A DNA stretch of 64,000 nt from Limnohabitans_A sp048020265 (GTDB taxonomy: Bacteria; Pseudomonadota; Gammaproteobacteria; Burkholderiales; Burkholderiaceae_C). The notes beneath the pieces were generated by a model. The model was not told the origin of the DNA. It did not search any database and saw only the letters and a program-made list of their open reading frames with translations. Location of the stretch: contig NZ_CP171843.1 in assembly GCF_048020265.1 (NCBI RefSeq), positions 1,488,001-1,552,000 of the forward strand. The letters are read 5' to 3'. The translations under genes were made by a program, and so were the position numbers. Below are positions 51,267 through 59,566 of the stretch, in pieces; the first letter of the stretch is position 1; each line of letters begins with the position of its first letter.

Positions 51267-52441
51267 TATTTGTTCTCCTGGGCCGAGGCCATCAATGCCG
51301 TGAAGCGGTCAAACAGGTAAGCAATGTCGTGCGGGCCGGGCGAAGCTTCGGGGTGACCCTGGAAGCAGAACGCGGGCTTGTCGGTACGGGCCAGGCCTTG
51401 CAAGGTGCCGTCAAACAAGGACACATGCGTGGCACGCAAGTTGGCGGGCAAGGACTTTTCGTCCACCGCAAAACCGTGGTTCTGACTGGTGATGGACACG
51501 CGGCCGGAATCGAGGTCTTTCACAGGGTGGTTGGCACCGTGGTGGCCAAACTTCATCTTGAAAGTTTTGGCACCGCTGGCCAAAGCCATGATCTGGTGAC
51601 CCAGGCAAATGCCGAATGTAGGGATGCCGGTTTCGATCAACTCGGCTGCCGCAGCGATGGCGTAGTCGCAAGGCTGTGGATCGCCAGGGCCGTTTGACAG
51701 GAAAATGCCGTCCGGCTTGTGCTTGAGCACTTCTGCGGCCGGGGTCCTCGCAGGCACCACCGTGACTTTGCAGCCGCGCTCGGCCAACATGCGCAAGATG
51801 TTTTTCTTGACGCCGAAGTCATAAGCCACCACATGGAACTGAGGGGCGGTCTGCGTGCCATAACCAGCACCCAGTTGCCATTCAGTTTGGGTCCAGTCGT
51901 AAGGCTGAGCAACAGTGACTAGTTGCGCCAGGTCCAGGCCGGCCATGCTCGGGGCCGCCTTCGCGGCAGCAATCGCCTGGTCAATGACCGCTTGGGTGAC
52001 TTCCTGGCCTTTGGCCAAGCCCACGATGGCACCGTTCTGGGCACCCTTGGTGCGCAAGATGCGGGTCAGTTGGCGGGTGTCGATGTTGGCAATCGCCACA
52101 GTGCCAGCGTCAACCAGGTAGGACGACAAGGTTTGGCCGGAGCGGAAGTTGCTCGCCACCAAAGGCAGGTCTTTGATGATGAGGCCTGCGGCATGGACTT
52201 TGTCAGCTTCGATGTCTTCCACATTGACGCCGTAATTGCCGATGTGCGGGTACGTCAAGGTGACGATCTGCTGGCAATAGCTGGGGTCGGTGAGGATTTC
52301 CTGGTAGCCGGTGAGCGAGGTGTTGAACACCACTTCGCCGACAGTGGAGCCAGTGGCTCCGATCGAATTGCCGATAAAGACCGTGCCGTCTGCAAGCGCC
52401 AGGATGGCGGGCGGGAATGTTCCCTGAAGAGACAAAAGCAC
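51266..52441 (-). CDS. carA: Carbamoyl-phosphate synthase small subunit CarA
   Basis: Glutamine amidotransferase subunit supplying ammonia to CarB. 391 residues, with the catalytic triad in GICLGHQIMALA (Cys) and FCFQGHPEASPGPHD (His, Glu). The GTG at 52441 (MLLSLQGTFPPAILALADG) is chosen: GGAG lies 6 bases upstream and it matches the family N-terminus. An upstream GTG at 52477 would add 12 unconserved residues. The stop overlaps carB. A leader of about 115 bases precedes it. Confidence 0.96.
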   Translation of the reverse strand: MLLSLQGTFPPAILALADGTVFIGNSIGATGSTVGEVVFNTSLTGYQEILTDPSYCQQIVTLTYPHIGNYGVNVEDIEADKVHAAGLIIKDLPLVASNFRSGQTLSSYLVDAGTVAIANIDTRQLTRILRTKGAQNGAIVGLAKGQEVTQAVIDQAIAAAKAAPSMAGLDLAQLVTVAQPYDWTQTEWQLGAGYGTQTAPQFHVVAYDFGVKKNILRMLAERGCKVTVVPARTPAAEVLKHKPDGIFLSNGPGDPQPCDYAIAAAAELIETGIPTFGICLGHQIMALASGAKTFKMKFGHHGANHPVKDLDSGRVSITSQNHGFAVDEKSLPANLRATHVSLFDGTLQGLARTDKPAFCFQGHPEASPGPHDIAYLFDRFTALMASAQENK

Positions 52442-52482
52442 TGGGTTCTCCGGAATAGTTCGGGTACGCCTCAGCACTCACC

Positions 52483-52496
52483 AGAGATAGATCTCT
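52483..52496 (-). promoter_or_regulatory. Palindrome in the carA leader
   Basis: AGAGAT-AG-ATCTCT is a perfect 14-base inverted repeat in the transcribed leader, about 42-55 bases before the carA start. It could be an operator or a short hairpin. No leader peptide was recognised. Confidence 0.3.
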
Positions 52497-52567
52497 TTTT
52501 GGCTGCTTGTTCGAGGAATGGGCCTGGGATGGACTGTGGCGTACAGGTTGATGCGGGAAAGCCTCTC

Positions 52568-52573
52568 ATTATA
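52568..52573 (-). promoter_or_regulatory. -10 element of the carAB promoter
   Basis: A consensus TATAAT on the minus strand (CAGCTATAATGAG), 127 bases before the carA start. The -35 is not close to consensus. Confidence 0.6.
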
Positions 52574-52640
52574 GCTGAGGACCGCTAGTAAACCCTGACA
52601 AATTGCCCGCCATGACGGTACGGCAAAACCGCCAAAGTGC

Positions 52641-53414
52641 TCAAAGACCTGCGGTGGCGCTGGCGTGCAGACAAATGGCTGCTGCAGTGGCCACGTTGAG
52701 GGATTCTTCGCCGCCAGGCTGCGCAATGCGCACCTGGTGCTGCGCAGTGGCCATCAGGCTGGCGCTGACGCCCTGCCCTTCGTGACCGAAGACCCAGGCA
52801 CACCGTGAAGGCAAATCACCGGCTTTGAGCAAGGCGTGCAAAAAAGGCCCTTCGTGGGAACTGGTGGTCAACAATGGCACGTGCAAAGTCGCCACATCGG
52901 CCTCGCTGAGCGCCTCAAACAGATGCAGGCCAAAGTGCGCACCCATGCCCGCCCGCAGCACCTTGGGCGACCACAAGGCCGCGGTGCCTTTGATCGCCAG
53001 CACCTGGCGGTAACCAAATGCCGACGCACAGCGCAAGATTGCCCCGACATTGCCGGCATCTTGCAAACGGTCCAGAACAACGGTGGGCGCGTCAGGCAAC
53101 ACCTGATGAGAGGCTTGCCACGCCACCACAAAACCCATGCGGGCCGGTGATTCCAAGCCGCTCAAACTGGCAAACAAGGCATCGGGCAGCACAAACACCT
53201 GATCGGTCAAGCCCACCCACTGGTCCCCCTGCTCCGCCTGAAACGACTCGGTCAACACCAGCTGCAGCGGCCGCACACCCCGCTCCAGTGCTGCGCGGCA
53301 CAAGTGGTCCCCCTCCAGCCAGAACTGCCCCGCTTTGCGGTACGCCGTGGTGTCTTGGGCCAAACGTCGCCAGGTTTTGAGCTGCGGGTTGTCCCGCGAG
53401 CTGATCAATTTCAT
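52641..53414 (-). CDS. TrmH/SpoU family RNA methyltransferase
   Basis: A 257-residue 2'-O-ribose methyltransferase with N-terminal substrate-binding domain (ISSRDNPQLKTWRRLAQD..., FWLEGDHLCRAAL) and C-terminal SPOUT knot (LDRLQDAGNVGAILRCASAFG, WVFGHEGQGVSASL, IAQPGGEESLNVATAAAICLH). RlmB-like, but the exact rRNA or tRNA target cannot be read from sequence. The start overlaps the rnhB stop as ATGA, so it ends the long lpx transcription unit. Confidence 0.88.
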   Translation of the reverse strand: MKLISSRDNPQLKTWRRLAQDTTAYRKAGQFWLEGDHLCRAALERGVRPLQLVLTESFQAEQGDQWVGLTDQVFVLPDALFASLSGLESPARMGFVVAWQASHQVLPDAPTVVLDRLQDAGNVGAILRCASAFGYRQVLAIKGTAALWSPKVLRAGMGAHFGLHLFEALSEADVATLHVPLLTTSSHEGPFLHALLKAGDLPSRCAWVFGHEGQGVSASLMATAQHQVRIAQPGGEESLNVATAAAICLHASATAGL

Positions 53415-54028
53415 CGAACACTCCTGGCCACGGGGGCAAATGTCATGCGGTGGCAGTCTGCCGGGCCATGCGCTTGCAAAGCAGCCAGGTGCTGCGCTGT
53501 GCCATAGCCCTTGTGCTGGTCAAAACCATAGGCCGGATACCGTCGGTGCATCGCTTCACACAAACGATCGCGGTGCACTTTCGCCAAAATGGAGGCCGCC
53601 GAAATGGCGGGCACCAGCGCGTCGCCTTGGACGATGGCTTCGGCACGAATGGACAAGGTGGGCAAGCGATTGCCGTCTACCAGCACGAGCTTGGGGGGCA
53701 AGCGCAGGGCCTCAACGGCACGCTTCATGGCCAGCATCGTGGCCTGCAAGATATTGAGCTGGTCAATCTCCTGGACCGTGGCTTCGGCAATGGCACAGCA
53801 CAAAGCGCGAGCACGGATTTCGTCAAAAAGGGCTTCTCGGCGCTTGGCTGTGAGTTTTTTGGAGTCGTTCAATCCGTGAATCGGGTTCAGATCGTCCAGG
53901 ATCACGGCCGCCGCAACCACCGGCCCTGCCAGCGGACCGCGCCCGGCCTCATCCACCCCGGCCACCAGACCGTGGGTGTCCCAGTTCAAGATTTTTTGCT
54001 CAAGCAGCAAGGACTTTTTGGATCGCAT
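53411..54028 (-). CDS. rnhB: Ribonuclease HII
   Basis: Removes ribonucleotides from DNA hybrids. The 205-residue protein has the catalytic motif VAGVDEAGRGPLAGPV, NDSKKLTAKRRE and LVDGN. The ATG at 54028 overlaps the lpxB 3' end by 29 bases; the Shine-Dalgarno is weak. lpxB-rnhB is the standard order. Confidence 0.94.
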   Translation of the reverse strand: MRSKKSLLLEQKILNWDTHGLVAGVDEAGRGPLAGPVVAAAVILDDLNPIHGLNDSKKLTAKRREALFDEIRARALCCAIAEATVQEIDQLNILQATMLAMKRAVEALRLPPKLVLVDGNRLPTLSIRAEAIVQGDALVPAISAASILAKVHRDRLCEAMHRRYPAYGFDQHKGYGTAQHLAALQAHGPADCHRMTFAPVARSVR

Positions 54029-55172
54029 GGCTGGCCAGCGTCGGCATGTCCCGACGCAATTGAAGGTGCAGGTCAGTAAAACGCTGCTGGATTTTGGCCA
54101 CTGCCGCTGGATCATCCAACCAACGCAAAACGGCCTGCGCCAATGCCTGGGGCTGCGCCTGCTCTTGCAAGAACTCGGGCACCAAGTCTTCATTACACAG
54201 AATGTTGGGCAAGCCAACCCAGGGCAACAAGCGCTTGCGGTTGGCAATTTGCCAAGAGAGCCATTGCATTTTGTAGGCGATGACCATGGGACGTTTGTGC
54301 AGAGCGGTCTCGAGCGTGGCCGTACCACTGGCCACCAAAGCCACATCACAAGCGGCCTGCACTTCGTGTGAACGGCCCAAAACCAGATGAACGTGCGCCT
54401 GCATGTCAGTCTGGGCCATCGCAGCCTCGATCGTGGGCCTCAGGAGGTCGTGCGTGGGCAAGACAAACTTCAATTCAGGCCTTTGCTGACGCATGAGCTG
54501 TGCCGCTTGCAAAAACGGCAGAGCCAAAGCCTTGACCTCGGAAGGTCTGCTGCCCGGCAGCAAGGCCACGATGGTGGCCTCTGCAGGCAAGCCCAAAGCT
54601 TGACGTGCTTGCGAACGGTCAGGCTCCAGTGCAATGACATCGGCCACCGGGTGGCCGACGAACGTGCCCTCGATCCCGTGTTGGGCCAACAAATCCGGCT
54701 CAAAAGGGTAAATGCACAGCACATGGTCCACGCTGTCACGGATTTTTTGCACCCGCTCAGGCCGCCACGCCCAAATGGACGGACACACCAACTGAACCGT
54801 GGGCACGCCCTTTTGCCGCAGCAAACGCTCCACCGGCAAATTGAAATCGGAAGCATCGACACCCACATACAGGTCCGGGGGCGAAGCCAGCAAATTCTGA
54901 ATCAAGGCCTGCCGGATGCCATGGATGTGGCGGTAACGCCAAAGCGCCTCCACCAAACCGCGCACAGACAACTCGTCACAGGACCAGCGCGACAAAAAAC
55001 CGGTCGCATCCATCTGCGGCCCGCCAATGCCCGAAGCTTGCAAGCGCGGCCAGGTTTTTTGCATGCCTTGCAACAACAACGCCGCCAGCATGTCGCCCGA
55101 ACGCTCGGCCGCCACCATGCTGACACGCAAGTCTGGCGTGACCATGGTCGATGTTGGCCACGCGTCCGCCAT
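54000..55172 (-). CDS. lpxB: Lipid A disaccharide synthase LpxB
   Basis: GT19 glycosyltransferase that joins UDP-diacyl-sugar and lipid X into the lipid A disaccharide. 390 residues with RVSMVAAERSGDMLAALL, SIWAWRPERVQKI, YPFEPDLLAQHGI.. and LLPGSRPSEVKALALPFL. The ATG at 55172 overlaps the preceding aminotransferase stop by one base (TGATG). In most relatives lpxB directly follows lpxA; here two genes lie between. Confidence 0.96.
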   Translation of the reverse strand: MADAWPTSTMVTPDLRVSMVAAERSGDMLAALLLQGMQKTWPRLQASGIGGPQMDATGFLSRWSCDELSVRGLVEALWRYRHIHGIRQALIQNLLASPPDLYVGVDASDFNLPVERLLRQKGVPTVQLVCPSIWAWRPERVQKIRDSVDHVLCIYPFEPDLLAQHGIEGTFVGHPVADVIALEPDRSQARQALGLPAEATIVALLPGSRPSEVKALALPFLQAAQLMRQQRPELKFVLPTHDLLRPTIEAAMAQTDMQAHVHLVLGRSHEVQAACDVALVASGTATLETALHKRPMVIAYKMQWLSWQIANRKRLLPWVGLPNILCNEDLVPEFLQEQAQPQALAQAVLRWLDDPAAVAKIQQRFTDLHLQLRRDMPTLASHAIQKVLAA

Positions 55173-56272
55173 CACGCCTTCAAAGCCTGGCGAATGACGC
55201 CGCACACCTCGTCGATGGCTTCGTTGCTCAGTTCAGGATAGATCGGCAAAGAAAGGCATCGCTCGGCCACCGATTCGGTCACCGGGAAGCTAGCCCCGGT
55301 CGCGATCGAGGCAAACACTTTTTGCTGGTGCAAAGGCACGGGGTAATAAACAGCGCTGGCGATTTGTTGCGCAGTCAAGGCCTGCTGGATGGCCGCACGG
55401 TTATCGGTCAGCAAGGTGTATTGGTGGTAGACGTGCAGTCCCACACCGTCTTCGCAGGGCGTTTGCAAATTCAGGCAACACAAGCCAGCGTTGTACCGCT
55501 GCGCAACGCGGCGACGCTCTTGGTTGTAATGGTCAATCAACGGCAGCTTGGCCCGAAGCACCACAGCCTGCAGCTCATCAAGTCGGCTGTTGTAACCCAC
55601 AATGTCGTGGTAGTAGCGCACTTTGCTGCCATGGTTGCGCAGCATGCGCAGGGTTTCCGCCATGTCGTCCGACTGCGTGGTCACCATGCCACCGTCGCCA
55701 TAGCAGCCCAAATTTTTACTGGGGAAAAAGCTGAACGCAGCCACATCACCCATCGCGCCAGTCTTAACGCCACCGATGTCGGCACCAAATGATTGAGCGC
55801 AGTCTTCCACCAATTGAAGTTGGTGTTCTTTGGCCAAGGCCATCAAAGGCGCCAAATTGGCGGGCTGTCCAAACAAATGCACTGGTAACAAGGCCTTGGT
55901 TTTGGCCGTGATCGCACGCCGAGCTTGCTCCACGTCAATGTTGAAGGTGCAGGGATCAATGTCCACAAACACCGCTTTGGCCCCGACGTAGGCGATCGCC
56001 TCTGCGGTGGCAATGAAAGTGAATGGCGTGGTGATCACCTCGTCGCCCGGACCGATGTCGGCCGCCAACAAGGCCAGATGCAAAGCATCCGTGCCATTGG
56101 CGCAGGTGATGGCGTGGGCCACGCCCAGGTAGTCGGCAGCCTCTTTTTCAAAGGCTTGGACGTTGGGGCCCAAAATGAATTGGGCCGCATTCAGGGCGCT
56201 CAAAAAAGCGGGTTCCAGCTGGGGCTGGAGATCGCGGTATTGCGCGACCAGATCGACCATTGGGATGCGCAT
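55172..56272 (-). CDS. gnnB: DegT-family aminotransferase, probable GnnB (UDP-3-keto-GlcNAc aminotransferase)
   Basis: A 366-residue sugar aminotransferase of the DegT/DnrJ/EryC1 family. PLP lysine is Lys186 in SFFPSKNLGCYGDGG; ANGTDALHLALLA (58-70), TTPFTFIATAEA and VEDCAQSFGA are conserved. In Acidithiobacillus and others GnnB converts the 3-keto sugar made by GnnA to UDP-GlcNAc3N, used by LpxA to give amide-linked lipid A. WbpE-type enzymes on UDP-GlcNAcA are close relatives and cannot be excluded by sequence alone. The location between lpxA and lpxB favours lipid A. AAAGG lies 6 bases before the ATG. Confidence 0.72.
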   Translation of the reverse strand: MRIPMVDLVAQYRDLQPQLEPAFLSALNAAQFILGPNVQAFEKEAADYLGVAHAITCANGTDALHLALLAADIGPGDEVITTPFTFIATAEAIAYVGAKAVFVDIDPCTFNIDVEQARRAITAKTKALLPVHLFGQPANLAPLMALAKEHQLQLVEDCAQSFGADIGGVKTGAMGDVAAFSFFPSKNLGCYGDGGMVTTQSDDMAETLRMLRNHGSKVRYYHDIVGYNSRLDELQAVVLRAKLPLIDHYNQERRRVAQRYNAGLCCLNLQTPCEDGVGLHVYHQYTLLTDNRAAIQQALTAQQIASAVYYPVPLHQQKVFASIATGASFPVTESVAERCLSLPIYPELSNEAIDEVCGVIRQALKA

Positions 56273-56298
56273 GGCGTACCTTTCAAACAGGCTAAGAA

Positions 56299-57240
56299 TC
56301 AGGAAATCAGGCGAGTGGCTTCGGTGATGCGCTGAACGGCCTCCAGCGCACGGCGCCCAGCCTCACCACTCACTTTGGGTGGGCGGCCATCTCGAATGCT
56401 TTCGACAAAGTCGAGAATTTCAGAAAACAGGGGATCGGCTTCGCCAAACGACTGCTCGTGTCGCTCAATGGCCTGCTCAGGATCGGCCAAGGGCGTGGTG
56501 GCACCGCGGTAAGTTGTCAAGGTGCGGGCCTGGAAGTCGAGAGAGTGGCAAGCCTGACTTTGAAACACCCGCATTTTGCGCTCGCTTTTGGCGCTCACGC
56601 GGCTGGCGGTCACGTTGGCCACGCAACCGTTGGCAAAGCGAATGCGGGCGTTGGCAATGTCGATATCGGATGTCAACACCCTCGCCCCGGAACACTCCAC
56701 ACTTTCCAGCTCGCTGTCGACCAGCGACAAAATCAAATCCACATCGTGGATCATCAAATCCAGCAGCACGCTCACGTCGGTCGCGCGTGGCTTGAACGGC
56801 GCCAGGCGCGAGCTGTCAATGAACCGGGGGTTGGACAACAAGGGCTCCAGCGCCAAAGCGGCCGGGTTAAAGCGCTCCAGATGGCCCACCGCCAACACGC
56901 ATTGGTTTTCTTTGGCCAGGCGAATCAACTCATCGGCTTGCTCCAGGGTGGTGGTCATGGGCTTTTCGACCAAGACATGCACGCCAGCCCGCAAAAATTC
57001 AGCGCACACCTCGTAATGACCTTGTGTAGGCACCACGATGGAGACCGCGTCAACTTCACCAATCAATGCGCGGTAATCCGTCAGTGCGGCGCAGCCCAAA
57101 GGCCCGGCAACCGCCTCGGCCTGCTCCTGCCGACTGTCCACCACCGCAACAAGCTTGCAATCAGAAATTTTGGCGTACTTTTGAGCATGAAATTTGCCCA
57201 GATAACCAACGCCAATGACGGCGCAACGCAACAGGGCCAC
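56299..57240 (-). CDS. gnnA: Gfo/Idh/MocA dehydrogenase, probable GnnA (UDP-GlcNAc 3-dehydrogenase)
   Basis: A 313-residue NAD(P)-dependent sugar dehydrogenase. The Rossmann motif is GVGYLG (10-15), the substrate/cofactor EKP is at 92-94, and the catalytic His is in LMIHDVDLI (His165). GnnA oxidises C3 of the GlcNAc moiety of UDP-GlcNAc before transamination by GnnB. The gene begins with GTG at 57240 behind a perfect AAAGGAGG, better than its neighbours, and is separated from lpxA by 50 bases holding an 8-bp hairpin (57261-57281). WlbA/WbpB-like activity on UDP-GlcNAcA is the alternative. Confidence 0.72.
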   Translation of the reverse strand: MALLRCAVIGVGYLGKFHAQKYAKISDCKLVAVVDSRQEQAEAVAGPLGCAALTDYRALIGEVDAVSIVVPTQGHYEVCAEFLRAGVHVLVEKPMTTTLEQADELIRLAKENQCVLAVGHLERFNPAALALEPLLSNPRFIDSSRLAPFKPRATDVSVLLDLMIHDVDLILSLVDSELESVECSGARVLTSDIDIANARIRFANGCVANVTASRVSAKSERKMRVFQSQACHSLDFQARTLTTYRGATTPLADPEQAIERHEQSFGEADPLFSEILDFVESIRDGRPPKVSGEAGRRALEAVQRITEATRLIS

Positions 57241-57290
57241 AGGGCCCTCCTTTCATGCTCGGGCCAGGACATGCCTGACCCTTGGGTTGT

Positions 57291-58106
57291 TCAATCGACC
57301 GAGCGGCGACGCGAACGCACAATGCCCACTTTGGGCGAAACGCCCGACAAAAAGTCCAGCATCATGTCCACATCGGCCTGAACCTCAGGTTTGTCTTTTG
57401 CGATTTGCAGGATGCGTTCTTTGGACGCTTCCAGCGTGAGGCTCTCACGGTAAAGCGCTTTGTGCATGGCCCGCACGGCGGCGATTCGGGTGGGTGAATA
57501 ACCGCGACGACGCAATCCCTCGGCATTCACGGTGCGGGCAGAAGCTGGCTGGCCCTGGCAAGTGACGTAAGGCGGCAGGTCGGCAAACAGCAAAGTGCAC
57601 ATGGCCGTGAAGCTGTGGGCGCCCAACCGCAAGAACTGGCGCACCACCGTGAAGCCGCCCAGGATGACCCAGTCGCCCACCACCACATGGCCCGCCAGTT
57701 GCGAGTTATTGGCAAAAATCGTGTGGCTGCCAATGTGGCAATCGTGCGCCAAATGCACATACGCCATGAACAGGTTGTCATCCCCCACCTGGGTCACACC
57801 GCCACCATTGACGGTACCGGCATTGAAGGTGCAAAACTCGCGGATGGTGTTGCCGTTGCCGATCACCAAACGGGTCGGTTCACCCGCGTATTTTTTGTCC
57901 TGTGGCGCAGCGCCCAGGGAGCTGTAGCTGTGGATGTGGTTGTTTTGACCGATGGTGGTGTGGCCTTCGATCGTGCAATGCGAGCCCACCGTGGAGCCTG
58001 CACCGATGACCACGTTCGGGCCAATGATGGTGTAAGGACCAACGGTCACGGAGGCGTCCAGCTGAGCAGCCGGATCGACCAAAGCAGTGGAATGAATAGT
58101 CGCCAT
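57291..58106 (-). CDS. lpxA: UDP-N-acetylglucosamine (or GlcNAc3N) acyltransferase LpxA
   Basis: First acylation of lipid A. The 271-residue left-handed beta-helix protein has hexapeptide repeats (IIGPNVVIGAGSTVG...) and catalytic His121 in LAHDC. His140 corresponds to E. coli His144. Aligned by eye, Met169 occupies the place of E. coli Gly173, the acyl-length ruler, where Met favours 3-hydroxydecanoyl as in Pseudomonas. Arg156 stands where E. coli has His160. The C-terminal helical domain ends with a basic SRRRS tail. It is 6 bases after fabZ. Confidence 0.95.
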   Translation of the reverse strand: MATIHSTALVDPAAQLDASVTVGPYTIIGPNVVIGAGSTVGSHCTIEGHTTIGQNNHIHSYSSLGAAPQDKKYAGEPTRLVIGNGNTIREFCTFNAGTVNGGGVTQVGDDNLFMAYVHLAHDCHIGSHTIFANNSQLAGHVVVGDWVILGGFTVVRQFLRLGAHSFTAMCTLLFADLPPYVTCQGQPASARTVNAEGLRRRGYSPTRIAAVRAMHKALYRESLTLEASKERILQIAKDKPEVQADVDMMLDFLSGVSPKVGIVRSRRRSVD

Positions 58107-58112
58107 AAATCC

Positions 58113-58553
58113 TCAGGCAATTTTGCGCATGGTGCACATCAGGTCGGCCTCGCAAGCCAGCTCGTCACCGACCTTGGCCTGGGCCTTGAACTTGAAAATG
58201 CCAGCCTTCATGCGGTCCAGCTGCACATCCAGCGTCAATTGATCGCCCGGCTCCACTGGACGTTTGAAGCGTGCACCGTCAATGCCCGCGAAGTAGTAAA
58301 CCGTGTTGTCATCGGGCGCGGCATCCAAGGTATCAAAAGACAGCAAGGCGGCCGCTTGGGCCAGCGCCTCCAGCATCAGCACACCCGGCATGACCGGACG
58401 GTGAGGAAAATGACCTGTGAAAAAGGGTTCATTGATCGTGACGTTCTTCAAAGCTTTGATGCGCACGCCTTTTTCCAGTTCCAGCACACGGTCAACCAGC
58501 AAAAAGGGGTAGCGGTGCGGCAACTGCTTGAGAATTTTGTGAATGTCCATCAT
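58113..58553 (-). CDS. fabZ: 3-hydroxyacyl-ACP dehydratase FabZ
   Basis: Dehydrates 3-hydroxyacyl-ACP for fatty acid synthesis, competing with LpxA/LpxD for the same substrate. The 146-residue hot-dog protein has HRYPFLLVDRV, the active-site His in FTGHFPHRPVMPGVLMLEALAQ, and Glu in the same helix. The ATG at 58553 overlaps the lpxD stop (ATGATG); AAGGA lies 9 bases upstream. Confidence 0.97.
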   Translation of the reverse strand: MMDIHKILKQLPHRYPFLLVDRVLELEKGVRIKALKNVTINEPFFTGHFPHRPVMPGVLMLEALAQAAALLSFDTLDAAPDDNTVYYFAGIDGARFKRPVEPGDQLTLDVQLDRMKAGIFKFKAQAKVGDELACEADLMCTMRKIA

Positions 58554-59542
58554 GGTGAGTTTTCCTTGTTGTTTTGAATGTCCGCTTCGAGGGCTTTGAT
58601 GCGGTCGCGCAAGCGGGACAGTTGTTTGAGACTGGCGGCGTTTCTTTCCCAGTTGGCATTGCTGTCCAGCGGAAACATGCCTGTGTAGTGGCCGGGCTGC
58701 GAGATGGAACGCGTGACCACCGAAGCGGCGGAAATGTGCACATGGTCCGCCAGGCTCAGATGCCCCAGCACCACGGCGCCACCGCCCACGGTGCAATGGG
58801 CACCAATCTTGGCACTCCCCGCTACGCCAACGCACCCGGCCATAGCCGTGTGCTGACCAACCTGCACGTTGTGACCAATCTGTATCAAATTGTCGAGTTT
58901 GACGCCGTCTTCGATGACCGTGTCCTCCAGGGCACCCCGGTCAATGCAGGTGTTGGCGCCGATTTCCACATCGTTGCCGATGCGCACCGCACCCAGTTGT
59001 TCAATTTTTTCCCACCTGCCTTGGTGCGGGGCGAATCCGAACCCGTCTGCGCCGATTACAACGCCGGAATGCACCAGGCAACGCGCACCGATTTTGCAGT
59101 CTTCACCCACGGTGACACGGGACTTCAACCACGTACCCGGACCAACTTCGGCACCGCGCTCGACCACGCACAAAGGGCCAATCACCGCATCTTCAGCAAT
59201 TCGCGCCTCGGGGTCGATCACCGCGCTCGGGTGAATCCTGGGCCCAGCAGGCTGTCGCGTCGCCCCCTTCCACAAACGGGTCAAGCGGGCGAAATACAAG
59301 TAAGGGTCATCGGTGAGGATGACCGCAGTTCGCTGTGTGACTTGCGCCTCAAACGCGGGGCTGACAATCACGCAGCCTGCCAGGCTGTTGGCCAGTTGAC
59401 TCTGATAACGAGCTTGGCTGAGGAAACTGATCTGGTCCGGTTGGGCGGTTTGCAAAGGCGCCAATCCCGACACCTTCATGTCAGAGGGCCCCAACAGGCG
59501 CCCCCCCAGTGTCTCAACGATAGCGCCCAGCGTCAGCGACAC
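58550..59542 (-). CDS. lpxD: UDP-3-O-acyl-glucosamine N-acyltransferase LpxD
   Basis: Third step of lipid A synthesis, adding the 2-N-acyl chain. 330 residues: N-terminal uridine-binding domain, hexapeptide left-handed beta-helix with catalytic His in LIQIGHNVQVG, and a C-terminal helix that ends acidic. It starts with GTG at 59542. If the GnnA/GnnB reading is right, this enzyme must accept a 3-N-acylated sugar. Confidence 0.96.
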   Translation of the reverse strand: MSLTLGAIVETLGGRLLGPSDMKVSGLAPLQTAQPDQISFLSQARYQSQLANSLAGCVIVSPAFEAQVTQRTAVILTDDPYLYFARLTRLWKGATRQPAGPRIHPSAVIDPEARIAEDAVIGPLCVVERGAEVGPGTWLKSRVTVGEDCKIGARCLVHSGVVIGADGFGFAPHQGRWEKIEQLGAVRIGNDVEIGANTCIDRGALEDTVIEDGVKLDNLIQIGHNVQVGQHTAMAGCVGVAGSAKIGAHCTVGGGAVVLGHLSLADHVHISAASVVTRSISQPGHYTGMFPLDSNANWERNAASLKQLSRLRDRIKALEADIQNNKENSP

Positions 59543-59566
59543 GGTTTCAAACAGGCTTGACGCCTG

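Noticed and set aside
52442..52477. Upstream GTG start for carA at 52477
   Set aside because: It would add 12 unconserved residues. The GTG at 52441 has a well-spaced GGAG and gives the family N-terminus.
55172..57240. Reading the dehydrogenase/aminotransferase pair as an O-antigen island (WbpB/WbpE)
   Set aside because: No glycosyltransferases, flippase or polymerase are nearby, and the pair is embedded in frame with lpxA and lpxB. Kept as an alternative to test, not as the call.
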